Position numbers and translations under genes: made by a program
The notes under the pieces: model-generated
What the model was told of the DNA's origin: nothing
What the model saw: only the letters and a program-made list of their open reading frames with translations
Database searches by the model: none
Source of the DNA: DAOUJI01 sp034422875
GTDB taxonomy: Bacteria; Chloroflexota; Dehalococcoidia; Lucifugimonadales; JAGWBF01
DNA length: 64,000 nucleotides
Assembly: GCA_034422875.1 (NCBI GenBank)
Contig: DAOUJI010000079.1
Span: 1 to 64,000, forward strand
Reading direction: 5' to 3'
Part shown: piece by piece, positions 16,845 to 24,367 of the stretch
Position numbering within the stretch: the stretch's first letter is position 1
Layout: each line of letters starts with the position of its first letter

Positions 16845-18020
16845 TTACGCCACGTACCGCAGCGTGGCTTCCGTCATGATTTGCGCGGCGATGGGAAGGG
16901 AGTCCTCGTCTATGTCGAATTGAGCGCTGTGGTGAGGGGCAGTGATTCCCTTGGCGGCGTTGCCGCAGCCGACCAGGAAGAAGCAACCGGGAGCCTGCCT
17001 CAAGAACAAAGTCACGTCCTCGCCCAATTGCAGTGGAGTTATGGTCACGACGTTCTCAGTTCCAACCACCGTCTGGGCCACCTCTGTCACCAGCTTGGAA
17101 ACCTCTTCGTCGTTGACCACCGGCGGCACGCCTACGATGTGCGTGAACTCACAGTCGCCTCTCATGGCCTGGGCCACCTGGGAGGATATTTCCTCTATTC
17201 GCTTTAGTATGTAGTCCCTGACCGAGTCGTCCAGGGTCCTTACCGTTCCAGCCAGCTCCACCGTGTCTGACACCACGTTGAATGCCGTGCCTCCCTGTAT
17301 CGTGCCAAAGCCCAGCACCCCGGTCTGGGTGGGAGCTATCTCGCGACTGAGAATGGTCTGGAGGGCCGTGATGACGTGGGCGGAGATAAGGATGGGGTCC
17401 ACGGAGAGGTGGGGCATGCCGCCGTGGCCGCCTTTCCCTTTGATTGTCAACTGTATTCCATCGGCGCTGGAGAATATGGGCCCCGGCTGGGCTGTCACCT
17501 GGCCCACCGGCAGCCCGCTCCATAGATGGAAGCTGAGGGTCCGGTCCACTTTGGGGTCCCTCATGGCCCCATCGTCAATCATCTTCTGGGCGCCGCTGGC
17601 TATCTCCTCCGCCGGTTGAAAGGCCAGCTTCACATTACCCTTGAGAGCATCCCGGCGCCGGCTGAGCAGGTCGGCCACCGCCAGTCCCACTGCCATGTGC
17701 CCGTCGTGGCCACAGGCGTGCATCCGGCCTTCCACTTGCGATGAGTAAGGGCGGTCCATGGGCTCCTGGACCGGCAGAGCGTCCATGTCCACTCGAATAA
17801 GGACTGTGGGGCCGGTTCCTGAACCACTCAATTGACCCAGTACGCCGGTCTCTCCCACTCCGGTGCGCACCTGCCAGCCAAGGCCGTCCAGCCTCTCAGC
17901 AACCACCCCGGCAGTGCGGTGTTCCTGGAAGGCTAGCTCCGGGTGCCGGTGGAAGTCCCTGCGGTCTTCAACCAGCCGGTCTCGGATGCTCTCCACGTCG
18001 CCAGGTTTTAAGTTGGACAT
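16845..18020 (-). CDS. M20 family metallopeptidase/amidohydrolase (hippurate/IAA-amino acid hydrolase type)
   Basis: A 391-residue M20D enzyme hydrolysing N-acyl or amide-linked amino acids. HRHPELAFQEHRTA (about 21-34), HACGHDGHMAVGL (about 102) and QPAEEIASGAQKMI (about 136) carry the di-metal ligands and catalytic Glu. A central lid domain (about 186-300) starts after FHLWSGLPVGQ, and a His-containing segment ITAPHHSAQFDIDED lies near the end. AGAGGT is 5 nt before ATG 18020. No signal peptide, so cytosolic. It stands alone. Confidence 0.92.
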   Translation of the reverse strand: MSNLKPGDVESIRDRLVEDRRDFHRHPELAFQEHRTAGVVAERLDGLGWQVRTGVGETGVLGQLSGSGTGPTVLIRVDMDALPVQEPMDRPYSSQVEGRMHACGHDGHMAVGLAVADLLSRRRDALKGNVKLAFQPAEEIASGAQKMIDDGAMRDPKVDRTLSFHLWSGLPVGQVTAQPGPIFSSADGIQLTIKGKGGHGGMPHLSVDPILISAHVITALQTILSREIAPTQTGVLGFGTIQGGTAFNVVSDTVELAGTVRTLDDSVRDYILKRIEEISSQVAQAMRGDCEFTHIVGVPPVVNDEEVSKLVTEVAQTVVGTENVVTITPLQLGEDVTLFLRQAPGCFFLVGCGNAAKGITAPHHSAQFDIDEDSLPIAAQIMTEATLRYVA

Positions 18021-18126
18021 TGCATACCTCTGGAAGCTGGGAGGATTTTACCACAGCGCCAAAATCTTGCGGGGCCAAATGGGGCGTAATATACTCTCCA
18101 CTAGTCATTGATAACCAGGGGTTGAC

Positions 18127-18765
18127 TTGGAAGAATTGCGCTTATTCCCGCTGAACACAATCCTGTTTCCGGGCATGCCATTGCCTCTGCGCATCTTTGA
18201 GGAGCGATACAAGCTCATGATTGGGGAATGCCTGGACAAGGAAGAGCCTTTTGGCGTGGTGTTGATTAAGGAAGGGCCGGAGGTTGGAGGCCCCGCCGCC
18301 GTCTACAGCGTGGGCGTCACAGCCCGCATCGACGAGGTGGAGCATTACGAAGAAGGCCGCATGAGCATCTCCACGATGGGTGAGAAACGCTTTCGAATTG
18401 TCGAGATCATCCAGGACGTCCCTTACATGAAGGGAAGCGTCGAATATATGCCGGAAGACCCAGGGCCGGATGAAGAAGACCATTACCCGCAGGCAGCGGA
18501 GATGTTCGGAGCTTATATCAGGCTTTTGGGAAGCCTCGGTGGAGGCTGGTTGGTCGAAGTCGAAATCCCTGAAGAACCGATGTCCCTGAGCTACACCATC
18601 GCCCACTACCTGGACCTTCCCCGCATCGCGAAGCAACGGCTCCTGGAAATACCCACTCCCGGAGAGCGACTGAAGTACGAGATACCCCTGCTGGAAGGCG
18701 CCACAGAGCGTCTACGCGAAGCGGTGGAGAGGCGCAACCCCTACCAGGGCCCCCGCCTCAACTAG
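18127..18765 (+). CDS. LON substrate-binding (LAN) domain protein
   Basis: A 212-residue protein made only of the N-terminal substrate-binding domain of Lon protease, without ATPase or protease. LRLFPLNTILFPGMPLPLRI (4-23) and FEERYKLMIGECL are diagnostic, as is the internal ARIDEVEHYEEGRMSI. Such proteins are widespread, probably as adaptor or substrate-recognition factors, but their role is unproven. The start is TTG 18127; AGGGG lies just upstream and no ATG fits. The VOC gene follows 80 bp later. Confidence 0.88.
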   Translation: MEELRLFPLNTILFPGMPLPLRIFEERYKLMIGECLDKEEPFGVVLIKEGPEVGGPAAVYSVGVTARIDEVEHYEEGRMSISTMGEKRFRIVEIIQDVPYMKGSVEYMPEDPGPDEEDHYPQAAEMFGAYIRLLGSLGGGWLVEVEIPEEPMSLSYTIAHYLDLPRIAKQRLLEIPTPGERLKYEIPLLEGATERLREAVERRNPYQGPRLN

Positions 18766-18845
18766 GGGCGGGACGCTTATCTGCCTCACCAGGCGCCAAC
18801 TGTGTCCGTCACTCCCCGTTTCTTCTCGCTGACAAGGAGCATTCC

Positions 18846-19214
18846 ATGATCTCCCGAATCGCAACCCAGGCAGTCTATGTAGAAGACCAGCCGTCCGCCG
18901 TACGGTTCTGGGTTGATCGGGTTGGCTTCGAGCAGCGGGTTGAACTCGACATGGGGCCGAACGCCAAGTGGATTGAGGTTGGTCCACCGGGGGCCGAGTC
19001 AAACCTGGTCATCTATCCCAAGACGATGATGCAGGACTGGTCAGAGCGCAAGCCGTCCATAGTGTTCGAATGTGGCGACATCCACGCAACCTACAGCGAT
19101 ATGGCGGCCCGTGGAGTAGAGTTCAGTCAAGAACCGAAAGAGATGCCCTGGGGTCCATTTGCAATCTTCAACGATGAGGACGGCAACTGGTACGGGCTAA
19201 GGCAGTCCCAATAG
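18846..19214 (+). CDS. VOC family protein (glyoxalase/bleomycin-resistance fold)
   Basis: A 122-residue single VOC domain. QAVYVEDQPSAVRFWVDRVG (8-27) is the first beta-alpha-beta unit; VFECGDIHATYSDMAARGVE and the C-terminal FNDEDGNWYGL the second, with the metal-site Glu replaced by Asp in DEDGNWY. AAGGAG lies 6 nt before ATG. The family binds small molecules through a metal; the ligand here is unknown. Confidence 0.9.
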   Translation: MISRIATQAVYVEDQPSAVRFWVDRVGFEQRVELDMGPNAKWIEVGPPGAESNLVIYPKTMMQDWSERKPSIVFECGDIHATYSDMAARGVEFSQEPKEMPWGPFAIFNDEDGNWYGLRQSQ

Positions 19215-19289
19215 ACCGTCGGATAGCATTTTGGATGGGTTAGTGGAGCAAGTCGGCTGCGGCGAATTAGTAGTTCCGACTGTCTCGTG

Positions 19290-20207
19290 CTAACGCCAAA
19301 CCCGAGAGGCCCCGCCTTGGGGCACCATGCCTGAGAAGAGTTCCGGGTGAATTATCTCCGCCAGTATCTCCAGCCCGTTGACCAGGCGCGGCCCGGAGCG
19401 GTTGAAATAGGCGCTGCCGTCCACCGCAAACACCCGACCGTCACGTACGGCCGGAATCGAGTCCCAACCCGGCCTCTCCTTTAACTTGGGCGCTTCCTTC
19501 AATGTGTGCGGCAAGTCAAAACCGCAGGGGCAGAGCATGATGACATCCGGCTGCTGCTCCACAACCTTTTCCCATGCAATGGTGAAGGTTGGCTTGTCCT
19601 TGTCTCCCAGGCAGTCCTCGCCTCCGGCCATTTCCACCATCTGGGGCACCCAGTGGCCGGCCACCATGACAGGGTCGAACCATTCGATGCAGGCAACTTT
19701 CGGACGACGGTCGGCGAGCGCCGCTATACTCTTGACACGCTGGACCCTTCGGTCCAACGACTCCACGTACTGCTCCGCAGTCGCTTCCACTCCCGCTGCC
19801 CGTCCCACCGTGCGGATGTTGCTGAAGACGTCCTCTATGCAAGTCGGATCGAGCGAGATGATTCGGGGCTGGTTTTCCAGTTTCTTCGTTGCGTCGGCAA
19901 CCTGCCGCGCGGTAATCGCTCACTCCGCGCATAACTCCTGGCTGAGGAGGAGGTCGGGCTGTATCTCCATGATGGCTTCTTCGTCAATGTCGTAGATGCC
20001 CTTTTCTTCCCGGAGCCTCTCGGCCACGATGGCGTGGATTTCACTGCTGGTGTAGTCGCCGTCCTGAAAGATGCTGGAGACTATCTGTCTGACCTGTTGG
20101 GCCTGAGGAGGATAGTCGCATTCGTGGGAGACGCCGTAGAGGCTGCCCCCCAGCCCAAGGGCGTAGACCATCTCCGTGGCGCTGGGAAGGAATGAGCAGA
20201 TTCGCAT
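19290..20207 (-). CDS. Cobalamin-binding-like helical-backbone protein, putative selenoprotein (UGA = Sec96)
   Basis: An open frame from ATG 20207 to the stop at 19290 is broken only by TGA at 19922-19920. Read through, it gives a 305-residue Peripla_BP_2 (BtuF-like) protein: MRICSFLPSATEMVYALGLG, GVSHECDYPP (about 25-34), LLLSQELC-AE-U-AITARQ (Sec at 96), RIISLDPTCIEDVFSNI, VACIEWFDPVMVAGHWVPQM, AFNRSGPRL-like YFNRSGPRL near the end. Members usually have CxVC at this point, so UGA replaces the second Cys, giving a Cys-x-x-Sec redox or metal motif. A SECIS-like hairpin follows. There is no signal peptide, unlike transporter BtuF, and no ABC partner is adjacent, so a cytosolic binding role is likely. 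It is the last gene of the ADH-FAH-hydantoinase operon (12-bp gap; GAGAGGG 5 nt before the start). A gene caller would split it in two. Confidence 0.78.
19891..19910 (-). promoter_or_regulatory. Candidate bacterial SECIS hairpin (cobalamin-binding-like gene)
   Basis: On the minus strand GCGCGGCA (19910-19903) pairs with TGCCG-A-CGC (19899-19891) leaving one bulged A and a GGT triloop: 8 bp in all. The loop begins 18 nt after the UGA (19922-19920). Distance, in-frame position and GG/GU loop fit bacterial SECIS elements. Confidence 0.7.
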
Positions 20208-20219
20208 AATCGCCCTCTC

Positions 20220-21626
20220 TTACGTTATCTGATAGCCCTTTGGAGCGTACGCCGCCAGATTGGGGTCTCCGGGAAGGAATCCTCCTGCTCCTTGACTGCC
20301 GACGAATTCTCCCTTCTCCATCACGACCCGGCCCCGCTGCATGGTAAGCTCCGGCATTCCCATAAGCTCGAACCCGTCGAAGGCGGAGTGGTCGGTGTTC
20401 CCGTGCTGGCCGTCCACCGTATGCTCCTTGGCCGGGTCCCAAATCACAAGGTCGGCGTCGGAACCGGGTTGAAGCGTCCCTTTCTTTGGGTACAGGCCGA
20501 ATATCTTGGCCGGGTTCTCACAGAAGACCTGCACCATCCTTGGGAGGCTAATGCGCCCCGTGTTCACGCCAAGGGTCCACACCACCGGCATCATGAATTC
20601 AATCGTATTCAGCCCATGGGGGGCGTCGAATATGTTGTCGCCGCCCACCGTCTTCTGTGCGACGGTGCGGCCTCCGGAGTCGCTGGCGACCACGTTTATC
20701 GTTCCGTCGGCCAACGCCTGCCACAGAGCTTCCTGGTCAGGACTCTTCCTCAGAGGTGGCCCAACTTTAGCCAGCGGCCCCCGGCGGGACATTTCGTCGT
20801 CAGTAAGCGCAAGATAGTGGGGACAGGTCTCGGTGAAAAGCTGGAGACCCCGGCCTCTGAATTCATGCACCAGCGGGATAGACTCCTTGGTACTAAGGTG
20901 CACGGAGTAGAGGGGTGAGCCCGCCACTTGAGAAAAAGTGGAGGCGCGGTACAGCCCTTCCGCCTCCAGGATGTTGGGCTGAGATGGGGGATAGTATTCA
21001 GGGCCAATCTTTCCGTGCCCAATATGGTCGTCCACCAGATAATCGATGCAGCAGGCGTTCTCGCAGTGGACCATGGGCAGACCGCCCTCGCTGGCCGCCA
21101 GGTCCATGGTTTTGAGCATTCCGTCCTCGGTTATCGCCATGCCACGTCGCTTGTAGGCCAGGAACATCTTGAAAGAGATGACCCCCAGCTTCATTAGCTC
21201 CGGGATAGACTTGCCCAGGATGTCTTCGTCGGCGGCTGTGTAGGTGCCGTGGACGGAGAAGTCCAGGTGGGAGATGCGTTCTCCTTCGTCTATGAACCCT
21301 TTGACAAGGTCGGTGGTGTACCCGTTAAAGCCCCAGCCGGCGACGTTGCCCACGAATGCGATGACTGTGGTCACGCCGCCGTAGGCTGCGGTGACGGTGT
21401 AGGCGTCCATTTTGTCGGAATAGACGGGATGGCAATGGGCGTCGACGGAGCCGGGCAAAACATAGCGGCCAGCGGCGTCTATTGTCCGGGAGACCCCTAC
21501 CCCAGACAGGTCGGGGCCGACCTGAGCGATACGCTCTCCCGAAACCAGTACATCGCCCCGGGAAATCCCCTGGCCTGAAACCAGAATCCCGCCCTTTACC
21601 AGTACGTCTCCTCTTGGGGACGCCAT
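20220..21626 (-). CDS. Dihydropyrimidinase/hydantoinase-type cyclic amidohydrolase
   Basis: A 468-residue cyclic amidohydrolase. SVDAHCHPVYS (about 59-69) provides the HxH metal site, ISFKMFLAYK (about 150) the Lys expected to be carboxylated, HCEN and VHLSTKES further His ligands, and VVASDSGGR (about 314) the catalytic Asp. The usual DHCPF loop is changed to SDSGGR, so the substrate may differ from hydantoin or dihydropyrimidine. GLYPKKGTLQPGSDADLVIW is the conserved C-terminal strand. It is third in a four-gene operon after alcohol dehydrogenase and FAH genes, suggesting a ring-opening step in degradation of a cyclic amide (inference). Confidence 0.9.
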   Translation of the reverse strand: MASPRGDVLVKGGILVSGQGISRGDVLVSGERIAQVGPDLSGVGVSRTIDAAGRYVLPGSVDAHCHPVYSDKMDAYTVTAAYGGVTTVIAFVGNVAGWGFNGYTTDLVKGFIDEGERISHLDFSVHGTYTAADEDILGKSIPELMKLGVISFKMFLAYKRRGMAITEDGMLKTMDLAASEGGLPMVHCENACCIDYLVDDHIGHGKIGPEYYPPSQPNILEAEGLYRASTFSQVAGSPLYSVHLSTKESIPLVHEFRGRGLQLFTETCPHYLALTDDEMSRRGPLAKVGPPLRKSPDQEALWQALADGTINVVASDSGGRTVAQKTVGGDNIFDAPHGLNTIEFMMPVVWTLGVNTGRISLPRMVQVFCENPAKIFGLYPKKGTLQPGSDADLVIWDPAKEHTVDGQHGNTDHSAFDGFELMGMPELTMQRGRVVMEKGEFVGSQGAGGFLPGDPNLAAYAPKGYQIT

Positions 21627-21634
21627 GGGCCAGG

Positions 21635-22390
21635 CTACTCTTCAGAGACTACCGGGTTGGACAAGACGCCGATACCTGGCACGTCGATTTCCACTGTGTC
21701 CCCGTGGTTAAGTCCTGCCGGTTTGCCCGACGTGCCCATGAATATCATGTCGCCGGGCTCCAGGGTCATCCTGCGGGATGTCCACTCGATGATGGTGGGC
21801 AGGTCGAACACCATCCCGGACGTGCTCTCGGCCTGCACTTCGGCGCCGTTGATGCGGGCGGTGAGCATGGCGTCGAAGGGGTCGATTTCGTCAGATATGA
21901 ACGGCCCCACGGGAGAGAAGGTGTCGGAGGACTTAGCCCTCCACCATTGGCCGTCTCCCCTTTGCCACTCACGGGCGCTCACGTCGTTGCCGCAGGAGTA
22001 GCCCAGCACGTAGTCAAGAGCTTCTTCCTTGGGAACGTTCCGCGCCCGCTTGCCGATGATCACCACCAGCTCGCCTTCCTCTTCCACCGTCTCGGCGTCC
22101 CTGGGCCGGATGATGGGGTCGCCGTGGGCCGCAAGAGACGACGGGGTCTTGAGGAATATAAGGGGCTGCGTCGGCGTGGGCCTGTCTCCCAGATGGCTGT
22201 AGTAGTTGAGACCCACCGCCAGAATCTTGGACGGGGCCGTAGGAGTAAGCAGCTTCACCTCTGCCAACGTGTGGGTGTGGTCGGTGACCTCATAGGACTC
22301 GTAGGGCGGGGCGGTTAGCTGGCGGACGATGTCGCCGTCCACTACGCCGTAGGCTACTTCTCCGTGGGCCAGGTAACGTGCAAACTTCAT
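21635..22390 (-). CDS. Fumarylacetoacetate hydrolase family protein
   Basis: A 251-residue FAH-fold enzyme with canonical motifs: ILAVGLNYYSHLGD (about 64-77), FLKTPSSLAAHGDPI, VEEEGELVVIIGKRARNV with the metal-binding Glu residues, VLGYSCGNDVSAREWQ and GDMIFMGTSGKPAGLNHGD. It probably acts on a 2-oxo- or acylpyruvate-type acid. AGGAGG lies 5 nt before ATG 22390. It is second in the operon, 8 bp before the hydantoinase and 46 bp after the alcohol dehydrogenase. It is a paralogue of the protein at 14700-15470, which has a less canonical N-terminal motif. Confidence 0.92.
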   Translation of the reverse strand: MKFARYLAHGEVAYGVVDGDIVRQLTAPPYESYEVTDHTHTLAEVKLLTPTAPSKILAVGLNYYSHLGDRPTPTQPLIFLKTPSSLAAHGDPIIRPRDAETVEEEGELVVIIGKRARNVPKEEALDYVLGYSCGNDVSAREWQRGDGQWWRAKSSDTFSPVGPFISDEIDPFDAMLTARINGAEVQAESTSGMVFDLPTIIEWTSRRMTLEPGDMIFMGTSGKPAGLNHGDTVEIDVPGIGVLSNPVVSEE

Positions 22391-22436
22391 GGCTTCCTCC
22401 TAAGGCTCGTAAGATTGGTTTCTTTAGGTGGTTCTT

Positions 22437-23465
22437 CTAAGGGGTCTGCAACACCAGCTTGCCGAAAAAGTCGCGGCTCTCCATGGTTCGATAAGCTTCC
22501 GTCGCATCTTCCAGGGGAAAGGTCTTGCCAACGACACCCCGGATGCCTCCCGTTCTTATTACCCTCATCATGTCGCCAAAGCTACGCTTACTGCGTCCGC
22601 CGCTGCCTAGCAGTGACAAGGGCGTGCCGCTTAGCTGGGAAAGGTTCAAGGAGTAGTTTGCCCCGGAGTGGGTCCCGGTGATAACCAGGCGTCCCCCCGG
22701 CTTGATGCAAGCCAGGCTCTCGTCCCATACCTCGGCACCCACGCTGTCGAAAACAAAGTCCACACCCTGGCCGTCGGTGAATTCTTTCACCACCTGGCTG
22801 AAGTTGGGAGTTGTGTTGTAGTTGATGCCCAAGTCGGCGCCCATTTCCCTGGCTTTGTCCAGCTTCCAGTCGCTGCCAGCAGTGGTGATGACACGGGCGC
22901 CTACGTGCTTTGCGATGGCTATGGCCGTGGAGCCGACACCGCTGCCTGCGGCGTGAATGAGTATGTCGTCCCAAGGCTGTAGCTTGCCCCTCTCGATGAG
23001 GCAATGCCACGAAGTATGGGTCGCAACTGGGAAAGCTGCCGCCTCGTCAAACCCCATCCAATCAGGGATGACGTGGGCGTTGACGGCCGGTACAACGCAG
23101 TATTGGGCATGGCCTCCGTCGATGTCGGACCCCAAACGCATTTGTTTCGGGCAATACTGGTCGACGCCAGCGCGGCAGCGGTCACAGGTGTAGCACTTGA
23201 CCCGGTTGTCGATAAGGACCCGGTCGCCCTCCTTGAGCCAGTCCACGGTGGGGCTGACCTGGGCCACTTCTCCGGCCATGTCCAGGCCGAAAATCCTGGG
23301 CAGGCTCCGGGTATTGGTCCTGCCGCTGATTATGTAAAGGTCTGCGTGGTTGAGGGCCGACGCCCGTACCCTTATGACGACCTCACCCGGTCCGGCTTCG
23401 GGGTCCGGCCGGTCTCCGTACTTCACATTGCTCAGGTCGCCCGTCTGATCGAGATAGATGGCTTT
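22437..23465 (-). CDS. Zinc-type alcohol dehydrogenase/quinone reductase family protein (MDR)
   Basis: A 342-residue medium-chain dehydrogenase. GEVVIRVRASALNHADLYI (about 27-45) shows NHAD in place of the catalytic-zinc Cys, as in quinone-oxidoreductase-like members, while CYTCDRCRAGVDQYC (about 90-104) keeps the four Cys of the structural zinc lobe. The Rossmann motif is HAAGSGVGSTAIAIAK. TTG 23465 fits the family N-terminus (KAIYLDQTGD); another TTG at 23549 would add 28 residues of non-family sequence. It is first in the operon with FAH, hydantoinase and the putative selenoprotein. NAD(P)H-dependent reduction or oxidation of an unknown substrate. Confidence 0.87.
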   Translation of the reverse strand, partial: KAIYLDQTGDLSNVKYGDRPDPEAGPGEVVIRVRASALNHADLYIISGRTNTRSLPRIFGLDMAGEVAQVSPTVDWLKEGDRVLIDNRVKCYTCDRCRAGVDQYCPKQMRLGSDIDGGHAQYCVVPAVNAHVIPDWMGFDEAAAFPVATHTSWHCLIERGKLQPWDDILIHAAGSGVGSTAIAIAKHVGARVITTAGSDWKLDKAREMGADLGINYNTTPNFSQVVKEFTDGQGVDFVFDSVGAEVWDESLACIKPGGRLVITGTHSGANYSLNLSQLSGTPLSLLGSGGRSKRSFGDMMRVIRTGGIRGVVGKTFPLEDATEAYRTMESRDFFGKLVLQTP

Positions 23466-23586
23466 CAAGGCTGGCGCGCTCCCAATTGCCCCGGACGCCC
23501 TAAAGTCAGCGTCCGCCCGTATCTTACCCCAGGCGCCAAAGCCCGTCAAAGGAGATGCTGGGCCAAACGCAAATCCACATCGTCGA

Positions 23587-23599
23587 ATGTACAGTACAT
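23587..23599. promoter_or_regulatory. 13-bp palindrome in a divergent intergenic region
   Basis: ATGTAC-A-GTACAT, a perfect 6-bp inverted repeat with one central base, between the minus-strand alcohol dehydrogenase operon and the plus-strand cytochrome c gene. It could be an operator. No second copy was noticed. Confidence 0.3.
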
Positions 23600-23635
23600 G
23601 CCATTAAAGGCGTTATATAATTCCCGCATCCCGGC

Positions 23636-23641
23636 TATAAT
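23636..23641 (+). promoter_or_regulatory. Candidate -10 box for the cytochrome c gene
   Basis: Perfect TATAAT at 64 bp before the chosen start; the -35 position (TTATAT, 23613-23618) is a poor match. Confidence 0.35.
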
Positions 23642-23704
23642 CGACACGCCATTGAACAGTTCATAGAAATTCCGATGCCATTCCTTCATCCTAGTCCTCT
23701 AGCC

Positions 23705-24202
23705 ATGCGATTAGTACGTTACGTCATAGCGTTCGGGGCTTTGGCGATGGCGGTTGTGTCAGTCCTCGCCTGCTCGTCTCAACCCGGTGACACTGCAGTC
23801 CCGTCAGATCCGACGGTGCGCTCCGGCCAGCAGGTCTTCGCTTCCATCTGCGCCGCTTGCCACGGAGTCGGAGGGGAAGGTCAGGAGGACTGGCACGTCC
23901 CAAAGGAAGACGGAACTCTGCCAGCTCCCCCCCTCAACGGCGACGGCCATACCTGGCATCACGGCGACGGGCTGCTGTACCAAATCGTCAGCCAGGGAGG
24001 TAAATCCCTAGAGAGCCCGAACGTCCCCAACTTCAAAAGCGCCATGCCTGCCTTTGGAGACCTTCTTAGCCACGAAGAAATCATCGCCGTCCTGACCTAT
24101 GTCAAAAGCCTCTGGGAAGACAAGACCAAAAGGGGCATTTCCATCGTGGAGTCCCAGGGCCGGGCAAGCGAATTAGACCCGTTCCCGGTGGCGCGCAACT
24201 AA
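23705..24202 (+). CDS. Cytochrome c lipoprotein
   Basis: A 165-residue exported monoheme cytochrome c. The first 23 residues form a signal peptide ending in a lipobox (SVLAC), so it should be tethered to the membrane outer face. The heme site is CAACH (near residue 53) and SAMPAFGDLLSHEEI supplies the Met ligand and final helix. ATG 23705 is chosen because the signal peptide then starts properly; ATG 23675 in the same frame would add ten residues. It may carry electrons at the outer membrane face; partners are not in the neighbourhood. Similar proteins pair with copper-handling or oxidase systems in other bacteria. Confidence 0.88.
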   Translation: MRLVRYVIAFGALAMAVVSVLACSSQPGDTAVPSDPTVRSGQQVFASICAACHGVGGEGQEDWHVPKEDGTLPAPPLNGDGHTWHHGDGLLYQIVSQGGKSLESPNVPNFKSAMPAFGDLLSHEEIIAVLTYVKSLWEDKTKRGISIVESQGRASELDPFPVARN

Positions 24203-24367
24203 ACGTCTACACCGACACCATACAGGAATTCCTCAAGTCTAGTTCCCCGATTCGTTGATATGGCCCGGTGGCTTGGCGGCAAGCTGTACCCCACCCGGTC
24301 CGATTCTTGCTGCTGCCCAACCAGTTGTTTCCGCGAAACGGCCAACAACAATATCACACTTGAAATC

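Noticed and set aside
19290..20207. Reading the BtuF-like locus as a pseudogene or as two genes
   Set aside because: The stop is a UGA exactly at a family Cys, the frame is otherwise intact over 305 codons, and a SECIS-like hairpin follows; selenocysteine is the simpler reading.
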